In this document: positions 9,200-17,628 of the stretch, piece by piece | Layout of the letters: each line of letters opens with the position of its first letter | Position numbering within the stretch: the stretch's first letter is position 1 | Assembly (NCBI GenBank): GCA_023263945.1 | Contig: JALQTW010000003.1 | Coordinates: forward strand, 57,297-121,296 | Direction of reading: 5' to 3' | Source of the DNA: Patescibacteria group bacterium | Lineage (GTDB): Bacteria > Patescibacteriota > Gracilibacteria > Peribacterales > Peribacteraceae | DNA: 64,000 nucleotides | Made by a program: the position numbers and the translations under genes | The notes under the pieces: generated by a model | Seen by the model: only the letters and a program-made list of their open reading frames with translations | What the model was told of the DNA's origin: nothing | Database searches by the model: none

Positions 9200-9241
9200 G
9201 CTGCGATGCCTCATCGCAGCACAGCGATCGAAGATCGCTGT
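9200..9241. repeat. Two tandem perfect hairpins
   Basis: GCTGCGATG and CATCGCAGC form a 9-bp stem with a 3-base loop, immediately followed by ACAGCGATC and GATCGCTGT with loop GAA. There is no T-run, so neither looks like a standard terminator. They lie between the divergent tpiA and rpiB genes. Confidence 0.8.
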
Positions 9242-9286
9242 TAAACCAATAAACGAACGAACCACTTCTCATGTACACTATGTGCG

Positions 9287-9730
9287 ATGAATACCTCCCG
9301 CATAGTCCTCGGCACAGACCACGCAGGCTTTACGCTGAAAGAAGCTGTAAAGAAATATCTAGAGGGAAAGAAGATTGATGTTGTTGATGTTGGAACATTT
9401 TCTGAAGATGATACCGATTATCCACCTATAATGGAAAAGGCATGCGCGGCTGTAAAAGAATATGACTGCATGGGCATTATTTTTGGTGGGAGCGGAAATG
9501 GCGAAGCAATGGTTGCCAACAAGTGCCATGGCATTCGCTGTGCCCGCTGTGTGAGCGTGTGGGATGTGGAAATGGCCAGGAAGCATAACGATGCCAATGT
9601 AATGAGCCTTGCTGGTCGTGTGACAGAACCCAAAGACGTTGGACCGATTGTGGATGCTTTCCTGAACACGAAATTCGAAGGCGGGCGACATCAAAAGAGA
9701 TTAGAGATGTTCCCCGACTATGAATCATGA
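9287..9730 (+). CDS. rpiB: Ribose-5-phosphate isomerase B
   Basis: A 147-residue RpiB/LacB-family isomerase that interconverts ribose 5-phosphate and ribulose 5-phosphate. Visible are GTDHAGFTLKE, DVGTFSEDDTDYP, the active-site loop GGSGNGEAMVANKCHGIRCA and NDANVMSLAGRV. A TACACT box sits 7 bases before the ATG, so the mRNA is predicted leaderless. Its TGA overlaps the ATG of rpe, which acts on the same product, so the two are translationally coupled. Confidence 0.95.
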   Translation: MNTSRIVLGTDHAGFTLKEAVKKYLEGKKIDVVDVGTFSEDDTDYPPIMEKACAAVKEYDCMGIIFGGSGNGEAMVANKCHGIRCARCVSVWDVEMARKHNDANVMSLAGRVTEPKDVGPIVDAFLNTKFEGGRHQKRLEMFPDYES

Positions 9731-10356
9731 CGCTCATTGCTCCATCGATTCTCTCCGCTGACCTCACGCATCTTCAAGAGGAGATGGATTCCGTTGCTTC
9801 TGCAGATTGGGTTCAAGTTGATGTGATGGATGGAAAATTTGTGTCTAACACCAGTTTCCGGCCATCCGTCATGAAAGACATCAAAACGAATCTTGTGATC
9901 GATGTTCATTTGATGGTCATCAATCCTTTTGCCTATATTGATGAATGCATCGATGCGCATGCAAAGAACATCACCTTCCATGCAGAAGCAGTACCACAAA
10001 CGGTGGATCGTAAAACGCTCATTGCGCTCATTCGTTCCAAAGGAGCGCAGGCAGGTATTGCTGTGAATCCGGAAACTCACATTCAAGCGATTGATGATGT
10101 GATAGAAGATATCGACCTTGTTCTCATCATGTCCGTCCATCCCGGTGCCGGAGGACAGGCATTCATTCCGGAAGTTCTGGAGAAGGTGAAAGCGGTGAAA
10201 CAACGCATTCCTACCCGCCTGGTACAGATTGATGGTGGAGTGAATGCAGAAACCGCAAAGAGATGCCGTGAAGCGGGGGTTGATTGTCTGGTCGCAGGAA
10301 GCTACATTTTCTCCTCTCAGGAGAGAACCCAAGCCATTCAATCACTTCGTTCATAA
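9727..10356 (+). CDS. rpe: Ribulose-phosphate 3-epimerase
   Basis: A 209-residue TIM-barrel metalloenzyme that interconverts ribulose 5-phosphate and xylulose 5-phosphate. Characteristic segments are APSILSADLTHL, VQVDVMDGKFV, VIDVHLMV, MSVHPGAGGQAF and VQIDGGVNAET, with GSYIF near the end. The start overlaps the rpiB stop by 4 bases, and its TAA overlaps the next ATG. The three genes therefore form one operon. Confidence 0.95.
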   Translation: MTLIAPSILSADLTHLQEEMDSVASADWVQVDVMDGKFVSNTSFRPSVMKDIKTNLVIDVHLMVINPFAYIDECIDAHAKNITFHAEAVPQTVDRKTLIALIRSKGAQAGIAVNPETHIQAIDDVIEDIDLVLIMSVHPGAGGQAFIPEVLEKVKAVKQRIPTRLVQIDGGVNAETAKRCREAGVDCLVAGSYIFSSQERTQAIQSLRS

Positions 10357-10820
10357 TGAAGAAATTGTCTCTCATTGCGCTCTCTTCTCTTCTCCTTGCA
10401 AGCTGCATGGGGAACCGTTCCAGATCCATCACGGTCATATCTCCAGATGGTTCCCGAACGGTGACTTTGCAAGTAGAAGTGGCAGATACGCCAACCGCAC
10501 GCGCACGCGGCCTCATGGAACGTCGGAATCTGCCGGAAAATGAAGGAATGCTCTTTGCGTTTCCTAAGGCAGAAGTGCAGAGATTTTGGATGCAGAACAC
10601 CTTGATTCCACTGGACATCGTCTATTTCTCCGAAGACGGAACATTCATCAATACCTTCACGATGGAGCCATGTACGGAAGATCCTTGCCCCAACTATGCA
10701 TCAGCGGAACCTGCCATGTACGCACTGGAAGTAAATAAAGGTTTCCGCGAAGACTATGGCATCGGAACAGGATGGAAATTGGATATCAAACAGGTGAAGA
10801 AATTTGTCCGGCCGGAATAA
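10356..10820 (+). CDS. DUF192 lipoprotein
   Basis: A 154-residue exported protein. It begins with a lipoprotein signal: MKKLSLIALSSLLLASC, with the lipobox LLASC. The rest matches the DUF192 family (PF02643): VADTPTARARGLMERRNLPENEGMLFAFP, then RFWMQNTLIPLDIVYF and a closing VNKGF..GIGTGWKLDI. The role of the family is unsettled. It is the last gene of the rpiB-rpe operon, and its ATG overlaps the rpe TAA. Confidence 0.85.
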   Translation: MKKLSLIALSSLLLASCMGNRSRSITVISPDGSRTVTLQVEVADTPTARARGLMERRNLPENEGMLFAFPKAEVQRFWMQNTLIPLDIVYFSEDGTFINTFTMEPCTEDPCPNYASAEPAMYALEVNKGFREDYGIGTGWKLDIKQVKKFVRPE

Positions 10821-10832
10821 TTAATAATAGAT

Positions 10833-10910
10833 ATGGACCGCGGGAATGTATTCCCGCTCTGTTTTGAAACATGACAAAACCAGAGCGCAAATACTTTTGC
10901 GCGGGTCCAT
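10833..10910. ncRNA. Cloverleaf-like structured element
   Basis: An outer stem ATGGACC (10833-10839) pairs with GGTCCAT (10904-10910). It encloses three hairpins: CGGGAA/TTCCCG (10841-10856), GCTCTGTTTTG with CAAAAC-C-AGAGC (10856-10886) and GCGCAAA/TTTGCGC (10885-10902), with adjacent stems sharing one or two bases at their edges. A TTTT follows. It lies between two converging genes. It could be a small RNA, a two-way terminator or a mobile palindromic repeat; there is no tRNA consensus in it. Confidence 0.55.
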
Positions 10911-10914
10911 TTTC

Positions 10915-11883
10915 TCAATTATCCATTTTCCATTTTTGCAAATTTTTCTTAATCCTCCCAATCACATCAATATCCTTCGGTATTACAAAGCTCTCCCCTG
11001 TCATCCTTTCATAGAGATCGATGTACTTTGCCGCGAGCATCAAACGGACATCATCGGTAATTTCCGGTCTCTTTCCACCATACTCAAAACCCTGCTCCCG
11101 GAGCCACAGACGGAAGAATTCTTTATCCAAACTTTCCGGCTCCTCTCCTTTCAGGAACTTATTCGCATACGTGGATGCAATCCAGTACCGTGACGAATCC
11201 GGCGTGTGCACTTCATCAGCCAGGATCAATCTTCCTTCTTCGTCGTAGCCCATTTCATATTTTGTATCGACCAAAATGAGACCATGTTCTGCGGCGATAT
11301 TTTGTCCGTGATGGAATACTTCGAGTGCTTTTTCGCAAATTTCTTCCCACTGCTTCTCCGTTGCGAATCCTTTCGCGATGATTTCCGCACGATCGATGAG
11401 TTCATCATCTTCTCCTTTTGTTGTGGGGGTGATGATGGGAGCTGCAAAGGGCTGGTTCTTCACCATACCGTCTGGGAGATCATTCCCGCAGAAATGGCGA
11501 ACACCTTTGTTGTAATTCACCCATGCGGATGTGCCGGTGGATCCTGTGAGGTAGGCGCGGACAACAATTTCGATGCGAAGCATGGAGAGCTTCTGCACAA
11601 CCATCACATTGGCGTCTGGAACAGCGATGACATGCGTTGGCATGATGTGCTTCACCTGTTCAAACCACCATGCGGAAAGCTGGCTTAAGACCTGCCCTTT
11701 GAGGGGTATAGTCGTCCAGTTGATGTCGAACGCAGACTGCCGATCGGTTGCGATAAGGAGACTCTTGTCCTTCTGCGAATACACGTCGCGCACTTTTCCT
11801 TGATAGCGCTCGCCAAGATTTGTGAAATGCGTCGCATCGAGGGTTGTTGTCAGGAAGGGGCGGAGGGTGTCGAGAGAGATCAT
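10915..11883 (-). CDS. purC: SAICAR synthetase
   Basis: A 322-residue enzyme of purine synthesis that joins CAIR and aspartate using ATP. Recognisable segments: YQGKVRDVYSQKDKSLLIATDRQSAFD, VVRAYLTGSTGTSAW, GLILVDTKYEMGYD and LADEVHTPDSSRYW. It is the longer type of the family, about 60-80 residues more than the short bacterial form. The chosen ATG at 11883 follows a TATGCT box by 6 bases; the frame upstream is only heptamer array C. purB is nearby on the other strand. Confidence 0.94.
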   Translation of the reverse strand: MISLDTLRPFLTTTLDATHFTNLGERYQGKVRDVYSQKDKSLLIATDRQSAFDINWTTIPLKGQVLSQLSAWWFEQVKHIMPTHVIAVPDANVMVVQKLSMLRIEIVVRAYLTGSTGTSAWVNYNKGVRHFCGNDLPDGMVKNQPFAAPIITPTTKGEDDELIDRAEIIAKGFATEKQWEEICEKALEVFHHGQNIAAEHGLILVDTKYEMGYDEEGRLILADEVHTPDSSRYWIASTYANKFLKGEEPESLDKEFFRLWLREQGFEYGGKRPEITDDVRLMLAAKYIDLYERMTGESFVIPKDIDVIGRIKKNLQKWKMDN

Positions 11884-11902
11884 GGAGGGAGCATAGCATG
11901 AA

Positions 11903-12031
11903 GTTATTGGTTGTTGGTTGTTAGTTCTTGGTTGTGGAAACAATTGATAACAAGAAAGGTTTTCCTATAAAGAAGGCATCAAGGCACTGACCGACCTGTC
12001 ACTAAAAACCAAAAACTAATAACCAATAACT
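11903..12031. repeat. Heptamer array C (two arms)
   Basis: The left arm (11903-11937) has five units of the type GTTATTG/GTTGTTG. The right arm (12004-12031) has four units AAAAACC/AATAACC. The first 13 bases of the left side (11900-11912) are a perfect complement of the last part of the right arm. About 66 ordinary bases separate the arms. It fills the divergent spacer between purC and ftsH. Confidence 0.85.
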
Positions 12032-12083
12032 TCTTCCCCCTTCCTCTGGAAATTCTTCTTCAAATCTCGTACACTATCTCCCC

Positions 12084-13958
12084 ATGGCCCCCGCTCTTCC
12101 TCCGAACCGCAGACAGAACAGGCTCTTCACCATTTTTCTGGTGGGTCTTCTTGTTTTAAGTTCCCTCTATTACATGATGGAACCTGGAGTGAACGATGAA
12201 AAGTCTTTTGCAAGTGCGAAGGAAGTTCCTATCAGCGCCATCACACAGGGATATGTGGCGAAGGACTATACGGAAATCACCATTCGTGGGAACGATGTCT
12301 ATGCAAAGGTTGAATCGGGCTCATACGTGCATGCCTATAAGGAAGCCGCCGTCACAGCCAGTGATTTGGGATGGAATGACCCGAAGAACCCCACTGTTGT
12401 GAAGGTGGATAACATTGAACTCAATAACTTCTTCAAAGCGCACATTGGAGATGTCCTCTTCTTCATTTTGATGATTGTGGGAATCATGTGGGTGTTTCGT
12501 TCCATTGCGCGGAGCCAGAATAGCGCCTTCTCGTTTGGAAAATCGCGTGCACGCATTGCAGACGCCAAGCAGGTGAAGACCACCTTCAAAGATGTTGCAG
12601 GATGCGAAGAGGCAAAGCACGATCTGGAAGAGATTGTGGATTTCCTGAAGAGTCCAAAAAAATATAGTGTGATTGGTGCCAAGATTCCCCGTGGCGCTCT
12701 CTTAATTGGCGCTCCAGGAACAGGAAAAACACTCCTCGCACGTGCCGTTGCAGGAGAAGCCGGTGTTCCGTTCTTTTCGATCTCTGGTTCGGAGTTCGTG
12801 GAGATGTTCGTGGGTGTGGGAGCAAGTCGCGTGCGCGATCTCTTCGCGAAAGCAAAGCGCAACGCGCCGTGCATCATCTTCATTGATGAAATTGATGCCG
12901 TGGGTCGTCAGCGTGGTGGTGCGGGCTTTGGTGGCGGACACGATGAACGCGAACAAACGCTTAACCAAATTCTGACCGAGATGGATGGCTTCGAGAAAGA
13001 CACGAACGTTATTGTCATGGCCGCAACCAACCGGCCGGATGTTCTGGACTCTGCTCTTCTTCGCCCGGGTCGCTTTGACAGGCGTGTATTCATCGATAAA
13101 CCGGACCTCATTGCCCGTGAAGAAATTTTGAAAGTCCATGCGCGGAACAAGAAAATGGGAACAGGGATTGATCTCAGCTCCATTGCAAAGCAAACCGTAG
13201 GACTTGCCGGTGCGGATCTGGAAAACATTATGAATGAGGCAGCCATCTTTGCGGCAAAGCGTGCGAAAAAGAAAATCACACAGATTGATATTGTGGATGC
13301 TGTTGAAAAAGTGACCATCGGTGCAGAGAAGAAGTCTCGCAAGCTCACGGAAAAAGAGAAGAAGATCACGGCATACCATGAACTGGGACATGCTGTGGTA
13401 GGACATTTGTGCAAAGAGTCCGATCCTCTTCACAAAATTTCCATTGTGTCGCGTGGAGCAGCGCTGGGCGTCACGTGGTTCCTGCCCAAAGAAGATCAAT
13501 ATACGACGAGCAAGACAAAGTTCCTGGATGAAATCTGCGGGCTTCTTGGTGGACGCGCAGCAGAGGAAATTGTGTTTGATGAGATTACGACCGGAGCAAG
13601 TAATGATATTGAACGTGCTTCCGATATCGCCCGTGGCATGGCCATGCGCTACGGCATGGCAGAAGAGCTTGGCATGGTCGCTTACGGCGAAAAGCAGGGC
13701 TCTCTCTTCTTGGGGGTGGATCCTTCTCTGGCACGCAATTACTCCGAAGACATGGCGCAGAAAATTGATGAATATGTGAAGCGCATCATCGCGGAGCAGT
13801 ATGAACGCGCAAAAGAATTCATCATGCAGTACCGCGAGAAGCTAGACACACTTGCCGTCATGCTCTTAAAGCAGGAAACGATGAGTGTTGAGGAATTCAC
13901 GGAAGTCTTGGATGGCAAGGCCCTGAGTCCCATGGAGGAGAAGGCGGCGAAGGAATAA
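12084..13958 (+). CDS. ftsH: FtsH, membrane AAA+ zinc protease
   Basis: A 624-residue ATP-dependent protease that degrades membrane and some soluble proteins. There are two membrane segments (about residues 13-30 and 120-137) around a small periplasmic domain. The AAA domain has Walker A GAPGTGKT, Walker [13 protein letters not shown] and the second-region-of-homology segment [18 protein letters not shown]. The protease domain has the zinc site HELGH (in [13 protein letters not shown]). TACACT is 8 bases before the ATG. It is transcribed divergently from purC. Confidence 0.97.
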   Translation: MAPALPPNRRQNRLFTIFLVGLLVLSSLYYMMEPGVNDEKSFASAKEVPISAITQGYVAKDYTEITIRGNDVYAKVESGSYVHAYKEAAVTASDLGWNDPKNPTVVKVDNIELNNFFKAHIGDVLFFILMIVGIMWVFRSIARSQNSAFSFGKSRARIADAKQVKTTFKDVAGCEEAKHDLEEIVDFLKSPKKYSVIGAKIPRGALLIGAPGTGKTLLARAVAGEAGVPFFSISGSEFVEMFVGVGASRVRDLFAKAKRNAPCIIFIDEIDAVGRQRGGAGFGGGHDEREQTLNQILTEMDGFEKDTNVIVMAATNRPDVLDSALLRPGRFDRRVFIDKPDLIAREEILKVHARNKKMGTGIDLSSIAKQTVGLAGADLENIMNEAAIFAAKRAKKKITQIDIVDAVEKVTIGAEKKSRKLTEKEKKITAYHELGHAVVGHLCKESDPLHKISIVSRGAALGVTWFLPKEDQYTTSKTKFLDEICGLLGGRAAEEIVFDEITTGASNDIERASDIARGMAMRYGMAEELGMVAYGEKQGSLFLGVDPSLARNYSEDMAQKIDEYVKRIIAEQYERAKEFIMQYREKLDTLAVMLLKQETMSVEEFTEVLDGKALSPMEEKAAKE

Positions 13959-13964
13959 AGACGA

Positions 13965-14030
13965 GGTTTTAGGTGCCAGGTTTTAGGTGTTAGAAATTTT
14001 GCTATAACCTAACACCTAAAACCTAATACC
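13965..14030. repeat. Heptamer array D (perfect hairpin)
   Basis: The left arm (13965-13993) has units GGTTTTA, GGTGCCA, GGTTTTA, GGTGTTA. The right arm (14003-14030) has units TATAACC, TAACACC, TAAAACC, TAATACC. The inner 15 bases on each side are perfectly complementary around a 15-base loop. It lies between ftsH and purB. Confidence 0.9.
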
Positions 14031-14076
14031 TTCTGGCCTACATTCTTCTCTCGACCAAATCTGCTACACTCAAGCT

Positions 14077-15387
14077 ATGCACTCCCTCTCCCCGCTTGAT
14101 GGCCGCTATGCAAAGCAAATGGACAGCTTGCGGCCGTTTTTCTCCGAAGAAGCCCTCATGCGAGCACGCATTTACATCGAAATCAGCTACTTTGCAGCCC
14201 TTGCCGATGAAAAGGGCATTCGGGAACTGAAAAGCCTGACACGAAAACAAAAGGACGCCCTCCAGAATATTGTGGATCGTTTCAATGAAAAGGAGGCTGA
14301 GAAGATTAAAGCGATTGAGAAGAAGACAAACCACGATGTAAAAGCCATAGAGTATTACCTCAAGGAAAAAATCGAGCGTGTGGCCGGCCTGAAGATGCGC
14401 ACGGAATTCATTCACTTTGGTCTTACGAGTGAAGACATCAATAATCTTGCGTATGGCGTCCTCATTCACGATGCCCTCAAGCGTGTCATTCGGCCTGAAA
14501 TGACTGCCTTGATTGCTGTTCTGCGTACCATAGCGAATGCCAACAAGAAACGAAGGATGCTTTCTCTGACGCACGGACAACCCGCAACGCCGACGACTCT
14601 TGGGAAAGAGCTCATGGTGTTTGTGGATCGCCTTGAAAGGCAACGGCAGCAGCTCATGGCCTTCAAAATGCAGGGAAAGTTTGGCGGAGCGGTGGGAACA
14701 TACAGTGCACATACGAGCGCCTATCCAGACATCAATTGGATTCTTTTTGGACGGAAATTCATCAAATCTCTTGGCCTTACCCCCCTTGAAAACACCACCC
14801 AAATCAATCCGCATGACGATCTTGCGGAACTTTCGCATAATCTTGTGCGCATCAATACGATTCTACTGGATCTTTCTCGCGATGTGTGGATGTACATTTC
14901 TCGCGGTATCTTTACGCAGAAAGTCATAAAAGGCGAAGTGGGTTCTTCCACGATGCCCCATAAAGTGAATCCTATCGATTTTGAAAATGCGGAAGGAAAC
15001 CTTGGTCTCTCCTCCGCACTCTTCTCACACTTTGCAGAGAAGCTTCCTATCAGCAGACTACAACGTGATCTCTCGGATTCCACCGTTCAACGAAATATTG
15101 GTGTTGCCTTCGGCTATCACCTGCTTGCCGTTCTCTCGCTCCAGAAAGGGCTCCAGAAACTTTCCGTAAATGCAAAGATGATGAATGAAGAGTTAGAGAT
15201 GCATCCGGAACTTCACGCCGAAGCCATCCAAACCGTTATGCGAAAGTGTGGATACCACGATGCCTATGAAAGGATGAAATCTCTCACGCGGGGAGAGCGA
15301 GTGACGTTGGAAAAACTTGGGCAGTTTATTGAGAAGCTGGAGATCCCTACAAAAGAGAAGGAGCGGCTGTTGGATTTGATGAAGTGA
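14077..15387 (+). CDS. purB: Adenylosuccinate lyase
   Basis: A 436-residue fumarase-superfamily enzyme used twice in purine synthesis (SAICAR cleavage and AMP formation). It starts SPLDGRYAKQMDSLRPFFSE like the E. coli type. Other marks are TNHDVKAIEYYLKEK, FGLTSEDINN, LTHGQPATPTTLGKE and the signature loop GSSTMPHKVNPIDFENAEGN. The catalytic His and Ser lie in the TSED and GSSTMPHK regions. A TACACT box is 6 bases before the ATG, so the mRNA is predicted leaderless. Confidence 0.97.
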   Translation: MHSLSPLDGRYAKQMDSLRPFFSEEALMRARIYIEISYFAALADEKGIRELKSLTRKQKDALQNIVDRFNEKEAEKIKAIEKKTNHDVKAIEYYLKEKIERVAGLKMRTEFIHFGLTSEDINNLAYGVLIHDALKRVIRPEMTALIAVLRTIANANKKRRMLSLTHGQPATPTTLGKELMVFVDRLERQRQQLMAFKMQGKFGGAVGTYSAHTSAYPDINWILFGRKFIKSLGLTPLENTTQINPHDDLAELSHNLVRINTILLDLSRDVWMYISRGIFTQKVIKGEVGSSTMPHKVNPIDFENAEGNLGLSSALFSHFAEKLPISRLQRDLSDSTVQRNIGVAFGYHLLAVLSLQKGLQKLSVNAKMMNEELEMHPELHAEAIQTVMRKCGYHDAYERMKSLTRGERVTLEKLGQFIEKLEIPTKEKERLLDLMK

Positions 15388-15432
15388 AATGACGTACCTT
15401 GAGGCAAGCCCCCGCGGTTTCCGCTGCGCTGG

Positions 15433-15729
15433 CTAACTTCTGTGCATAATCTTTCCATAAAACCATCCAAGGAAAGATCCTAATGAAAAGAGAACAGCAA
15501 ACAAGAAAACAAATACCACTACTGAGATCATCAGCGCTAAAAAGCCATATATAAAAATCCACCAGATCAAATTGCCCATATCATTGCCAGCCGTTTGCGA
15601 TATACCATCCCAACTATCAATGACAAGCAACTTTACGAATCCAAAAAACAAGATACAGGATATGATGGCTGCGCAAGCAATACCTACAAAGCCACCTTTT
15701 TTTCGAGGAGAATAATCTCGAAAACTCAT
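15433..15729 (-). CDS. Small membrane protein, unknown
   Basis: A 98-residue protein with two hydrophobic segments (about residues 14-36 and 52-88) and a short basic N-terminus. I do not recognise the family. A TACAAT box lies 7 bases before the ATG. It sits between purB and tRNA-Leu, on the same strand as the tRNA. Confidence 0.65.
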   Translation of the reverse strand: MSFRDYSPRKKGGFVGIACAAIISCILFFGFVKLLVIDSWDGISQTAGNDMGNLIWWIFIYGFLALMISVVVFVFLFAVLFSLGSFLGWFYGKIMHRS

Positions 15730-15797
15730 ACGAATAATTGTACAAGTGTACTAAAAAATTCCACAATATTTTCTGTGACACTCCGCTACGCGAAGTG

Positions 15798-15883
15798 TGG
15801 TGCCGTGGAGAGGACTCGAACCTCCACAGGATTTCTCCCACACGCCCCTCAAGCGTGCGTGTCTACCATTCCACCACCACGGC
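15798..15883 (-). tRNA. tRNA-Leu (anticodon GAG)
   Basis: A class II tRNA of 86 bases including encoded CCA. Acceptor stem GCCGTGG/CCACGGC with discriminator A. The anticodon stem CACGC/GCGTG holds the loop TTGAGGG, so the anticodon is GAG (CTC/CTT codons). The long variable arm GGGAGAAATCCT and the T-arm GGTTCGAGTCC are present. Confidence 0.96.
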
Positions 15884-15969
15884 ACAGAATAACGCGAATT
15901 CGAAAGGATCAGAGCCTGCAGAGTGTATCAGCGGACACTCAGCCTGAAAAGGTGTACACTCAGGCTTCT

Positions 15970-16773
15970 ATGAAGAACCACCTTCTTCCTCTTTCGGCAT
16001 TCCTCAGCGCTTTTTTGCTTGTTTCCTGTACATCAGAATCCGTTAATCCAGACCCCGTTCCCCTGCCTTCTTCAAGCGCCTCGTCAATCTCAAGTACTCC
16101 TGTCTCATCATCGATTCGATCTTCCATCGTTCGTTCTGCTTCTCCTCAAACAGGAACGTTTGATCCCCTTGCATCTGCTCCTGCAGGAAGTGATCTTCCA
16201 TGGACAGCAGACATTGATGTTCCGTTTACTGTACAGGCACCCAATGCAGATTGGTCCTCCACATTTGAGGAAGCATGTGAAGAAGCAGCACTCCTCATGG
16301 TGCAGCATCATCTGGATGGAAATCTGGCATTTACAGCACAAACCGCGCGTGATGAACTATTGGATCTCATCAAATGGGAGAGTGCTAAGGGATATGGAAT
16401 TGATACGACGACAGATGAGACGGCGACCATTGCACGCGATCGCTTTGGTTTGAAAACGAAAGTCTATAAAGGAAGTGATGTAACGATTGAAAATATGAAA
16501 CGCATTCTTGCGGCGGGGTACCCCATTATCATTCCTGCCCAGGGACAAATGCTTGGCAATCCTTATTTCAGCGGAGAAGGCCCTCCGTATCACATGCTTG
16601 TGATAACGGGATACACGCGGTTTGGTTCGTTCATCACGAATGATCCTGGAACAAAACGCGGGGAGGGGTACACGTACGATCAAGACGTGATTCTGAATGC
16701 TATTCACGACTGGACGGGTGACAAAGAAACGGTCTCGAGCGGACAGAAAGCCATTCTTGTTCTGAGTAAATGA
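15970..16773 (+). CDS. Lipoprotein with C39-like cysteine peptidase domain
   Basis: A 267-residue lipoprotein: signal FLSAFLLVSC, then a Ser/Pro-rich linker to about residue 70. The rest resembles the peptidase_C39-like family: DVPFTVQAPNADWSSTFEEACEEAA carries the likely nucleophile Cys, YHMLVITGY the His, and FITNDPGTKRGEGY the Asp/Asn. It probably acts outside the membrane; the substrate is unknown. A TACACT box lies 9 bases before the ATG at 15970. Its TGA overlaps the ATG of the GerMN-like gene. Confidence 0.8.
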   Translation: MKNHLLPLSAFLSAFLLVSCTSESVNPDPVPLPSSSASSISSTPVSSSIRSSIVRSASPQTGTFDPLASAPAGSDLPWTADIDVPFTVQAPNADWSSTFEEACEEAALLMVQHHLDGNLAFTAQTARDELLDLIKWESAKGYGIDTTTDETATIARDRFGLKTKVYKGSDVTIENMKRILAAGYPIIIPAQGQMLGNPYFSGEGPPYHMLVITGYTRFGSFITNDPGTKRGEGYTYDQDVILNAIHDWTGDKETVSSGQKAILVLSK

Positions 16774-17246
16774 AATGCAGTCGAGCTATCACGGGAATCT
16801 TCACTTTGTGCATGTTCACAGCGTGCACGTCTGCACTGCAGCAAGAACCTGTTTCTCTATTCTTTTATAGTGAAGAAGATATCGCATCAGCAAGTGGAAA
16901 TCCCAGTGTTCCTGTAGAACGATCCATTGGAGGATCTTCCGACGAAGAACAAATGACCAATGCTATTCGTGCACTCCTGGAAGGACCATCACCAAAAGAA
17001 ATGGAGAGAGGTGCACGGACGACCGAAGATCTCCAAAACCTTCTCCCATTCTTTCAGGGAGTGAGAATTGATAGATCTTCTGCACATATTAAATTCGATG
17101 GAGACGCACTGACGATTCTGAACAGCGCAGCCGCGCGTCAGCAGATGGCAAAAGCTCCTCTTGAAAAAACACTTCTGCAATTTCGGGGAATAGAAAGAGT
17201 GGAATACGAAATCGACGGGAAGGTATTTACTGAGTGGGATGCATAA
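16770..17246 (+). CDS. GerMN-domain lipoprotein
   Basis: A 158-residue protein with lipoprotein signal ending FTAC and a domain resembling GerMN (PF10646): SLFFYSEEDI, VERSIGGSSDEEQMTNAIRALLEGPSP and the late segment FDGDALTILNSAAARQQM. GerMN domains occur in spore germination and cell-envelope proteins; there is no sign of sporulation here. The start overlaps the stop of the C39-like gene by 4 bases, so the two envelope proteins are probably made together. A hairpin terminator follows. Confidence 0.8.
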   Translation: MKCSRAITGIFTLCMFTACTSALQQEPVSLFFYSEEDIASASGNPSVPVERSIGGSSDEEQMTNAIRALLEGPSPKEMERGARTTEDLQNLLPFFQGVRIDRSSAHIKFDGDALTILNSAAARQQMAKAPLEKTLLQFRGIERVEYEIDGKVFTEWDA

Positions 17247-17249
17247 AAA

Positions 17250-17272
17250 AAGCCGATCATGATGATCGGCTT
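17250..17272. terminator. Hairpin terminator, possibly two-way
   Basis: AAGCCGATCAT and ATGATCGGCTT form an 11-bp perfect stem with a one-base loop. A-rich sequence precedes it and CTCTCT follows. It separates the lipoprotein operon from the converging 76-residue gene. Confidence 0.75.
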
Positions 17273-17285
17273 CTCTCTGAGCATA

Positions 17286-17516
17286 TTATTCATCTATGTC
17301 CGGCATATCTGGTTCTTCTTCAGGCTCCACCTTATTTTGGAAATCTTCTTCCTCAAGTGTTTCCTCACGTTCACTTCCAATAGGGTCAAATAATTCTCGC
17401 ACCCTCTGAGGATTTCTCGCCAAATCTCGAATAATTTTCTTAGGTGATGGATTTTGCCTCATCGCCTCTTCTTGAGGCATATCTGGAGCCGATGGTGTTT
17501 CAGCAATTTTAGTCAT
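17286..17516 (-). CDS. Acidic small hypothetical protein
   Basis: A 76-residue protein, unrecognised. A short basic middle (KKIIRDLARNPQRVRELFDP) is followed by a very acidic tail of Glu and Asp. The promoter directly upstream is a full consensus and predicts a nearly leaderless mRNA, which supports expression. It has the same style as the small acidic orphans after ligA. Confidence 0.6.
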   Translation of the reverse strand: MTKIAETPSAPDMPQEEAMRQNPSPKKIIRDLARNPQRVRELFDPIGSEREETLEEEDFQNKVEPEEEPDMPDIDE

Positions 17517-17524
17517 AGATGAAC

Positions 17525-17552
17525 ATTATACGTATTGGTCTACTTATGTCAA
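17525..17552 (-). promoter_or_regulatory. Consensus promoter of the 17516 gene
   Basis: TTGACA and TATAAT with a 16-base spacer, both perfect. The -10 box ends 8 bases before the start codon. Confidence 0.85.
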
Positions 17553-17628
17553 TGGAAAGGTGAAAACCTTGTATAAGCCTTTAATGCGTCCTTAATTCCC
17601 TCTCTATAACCTTGGTGTTATTCTTTTT

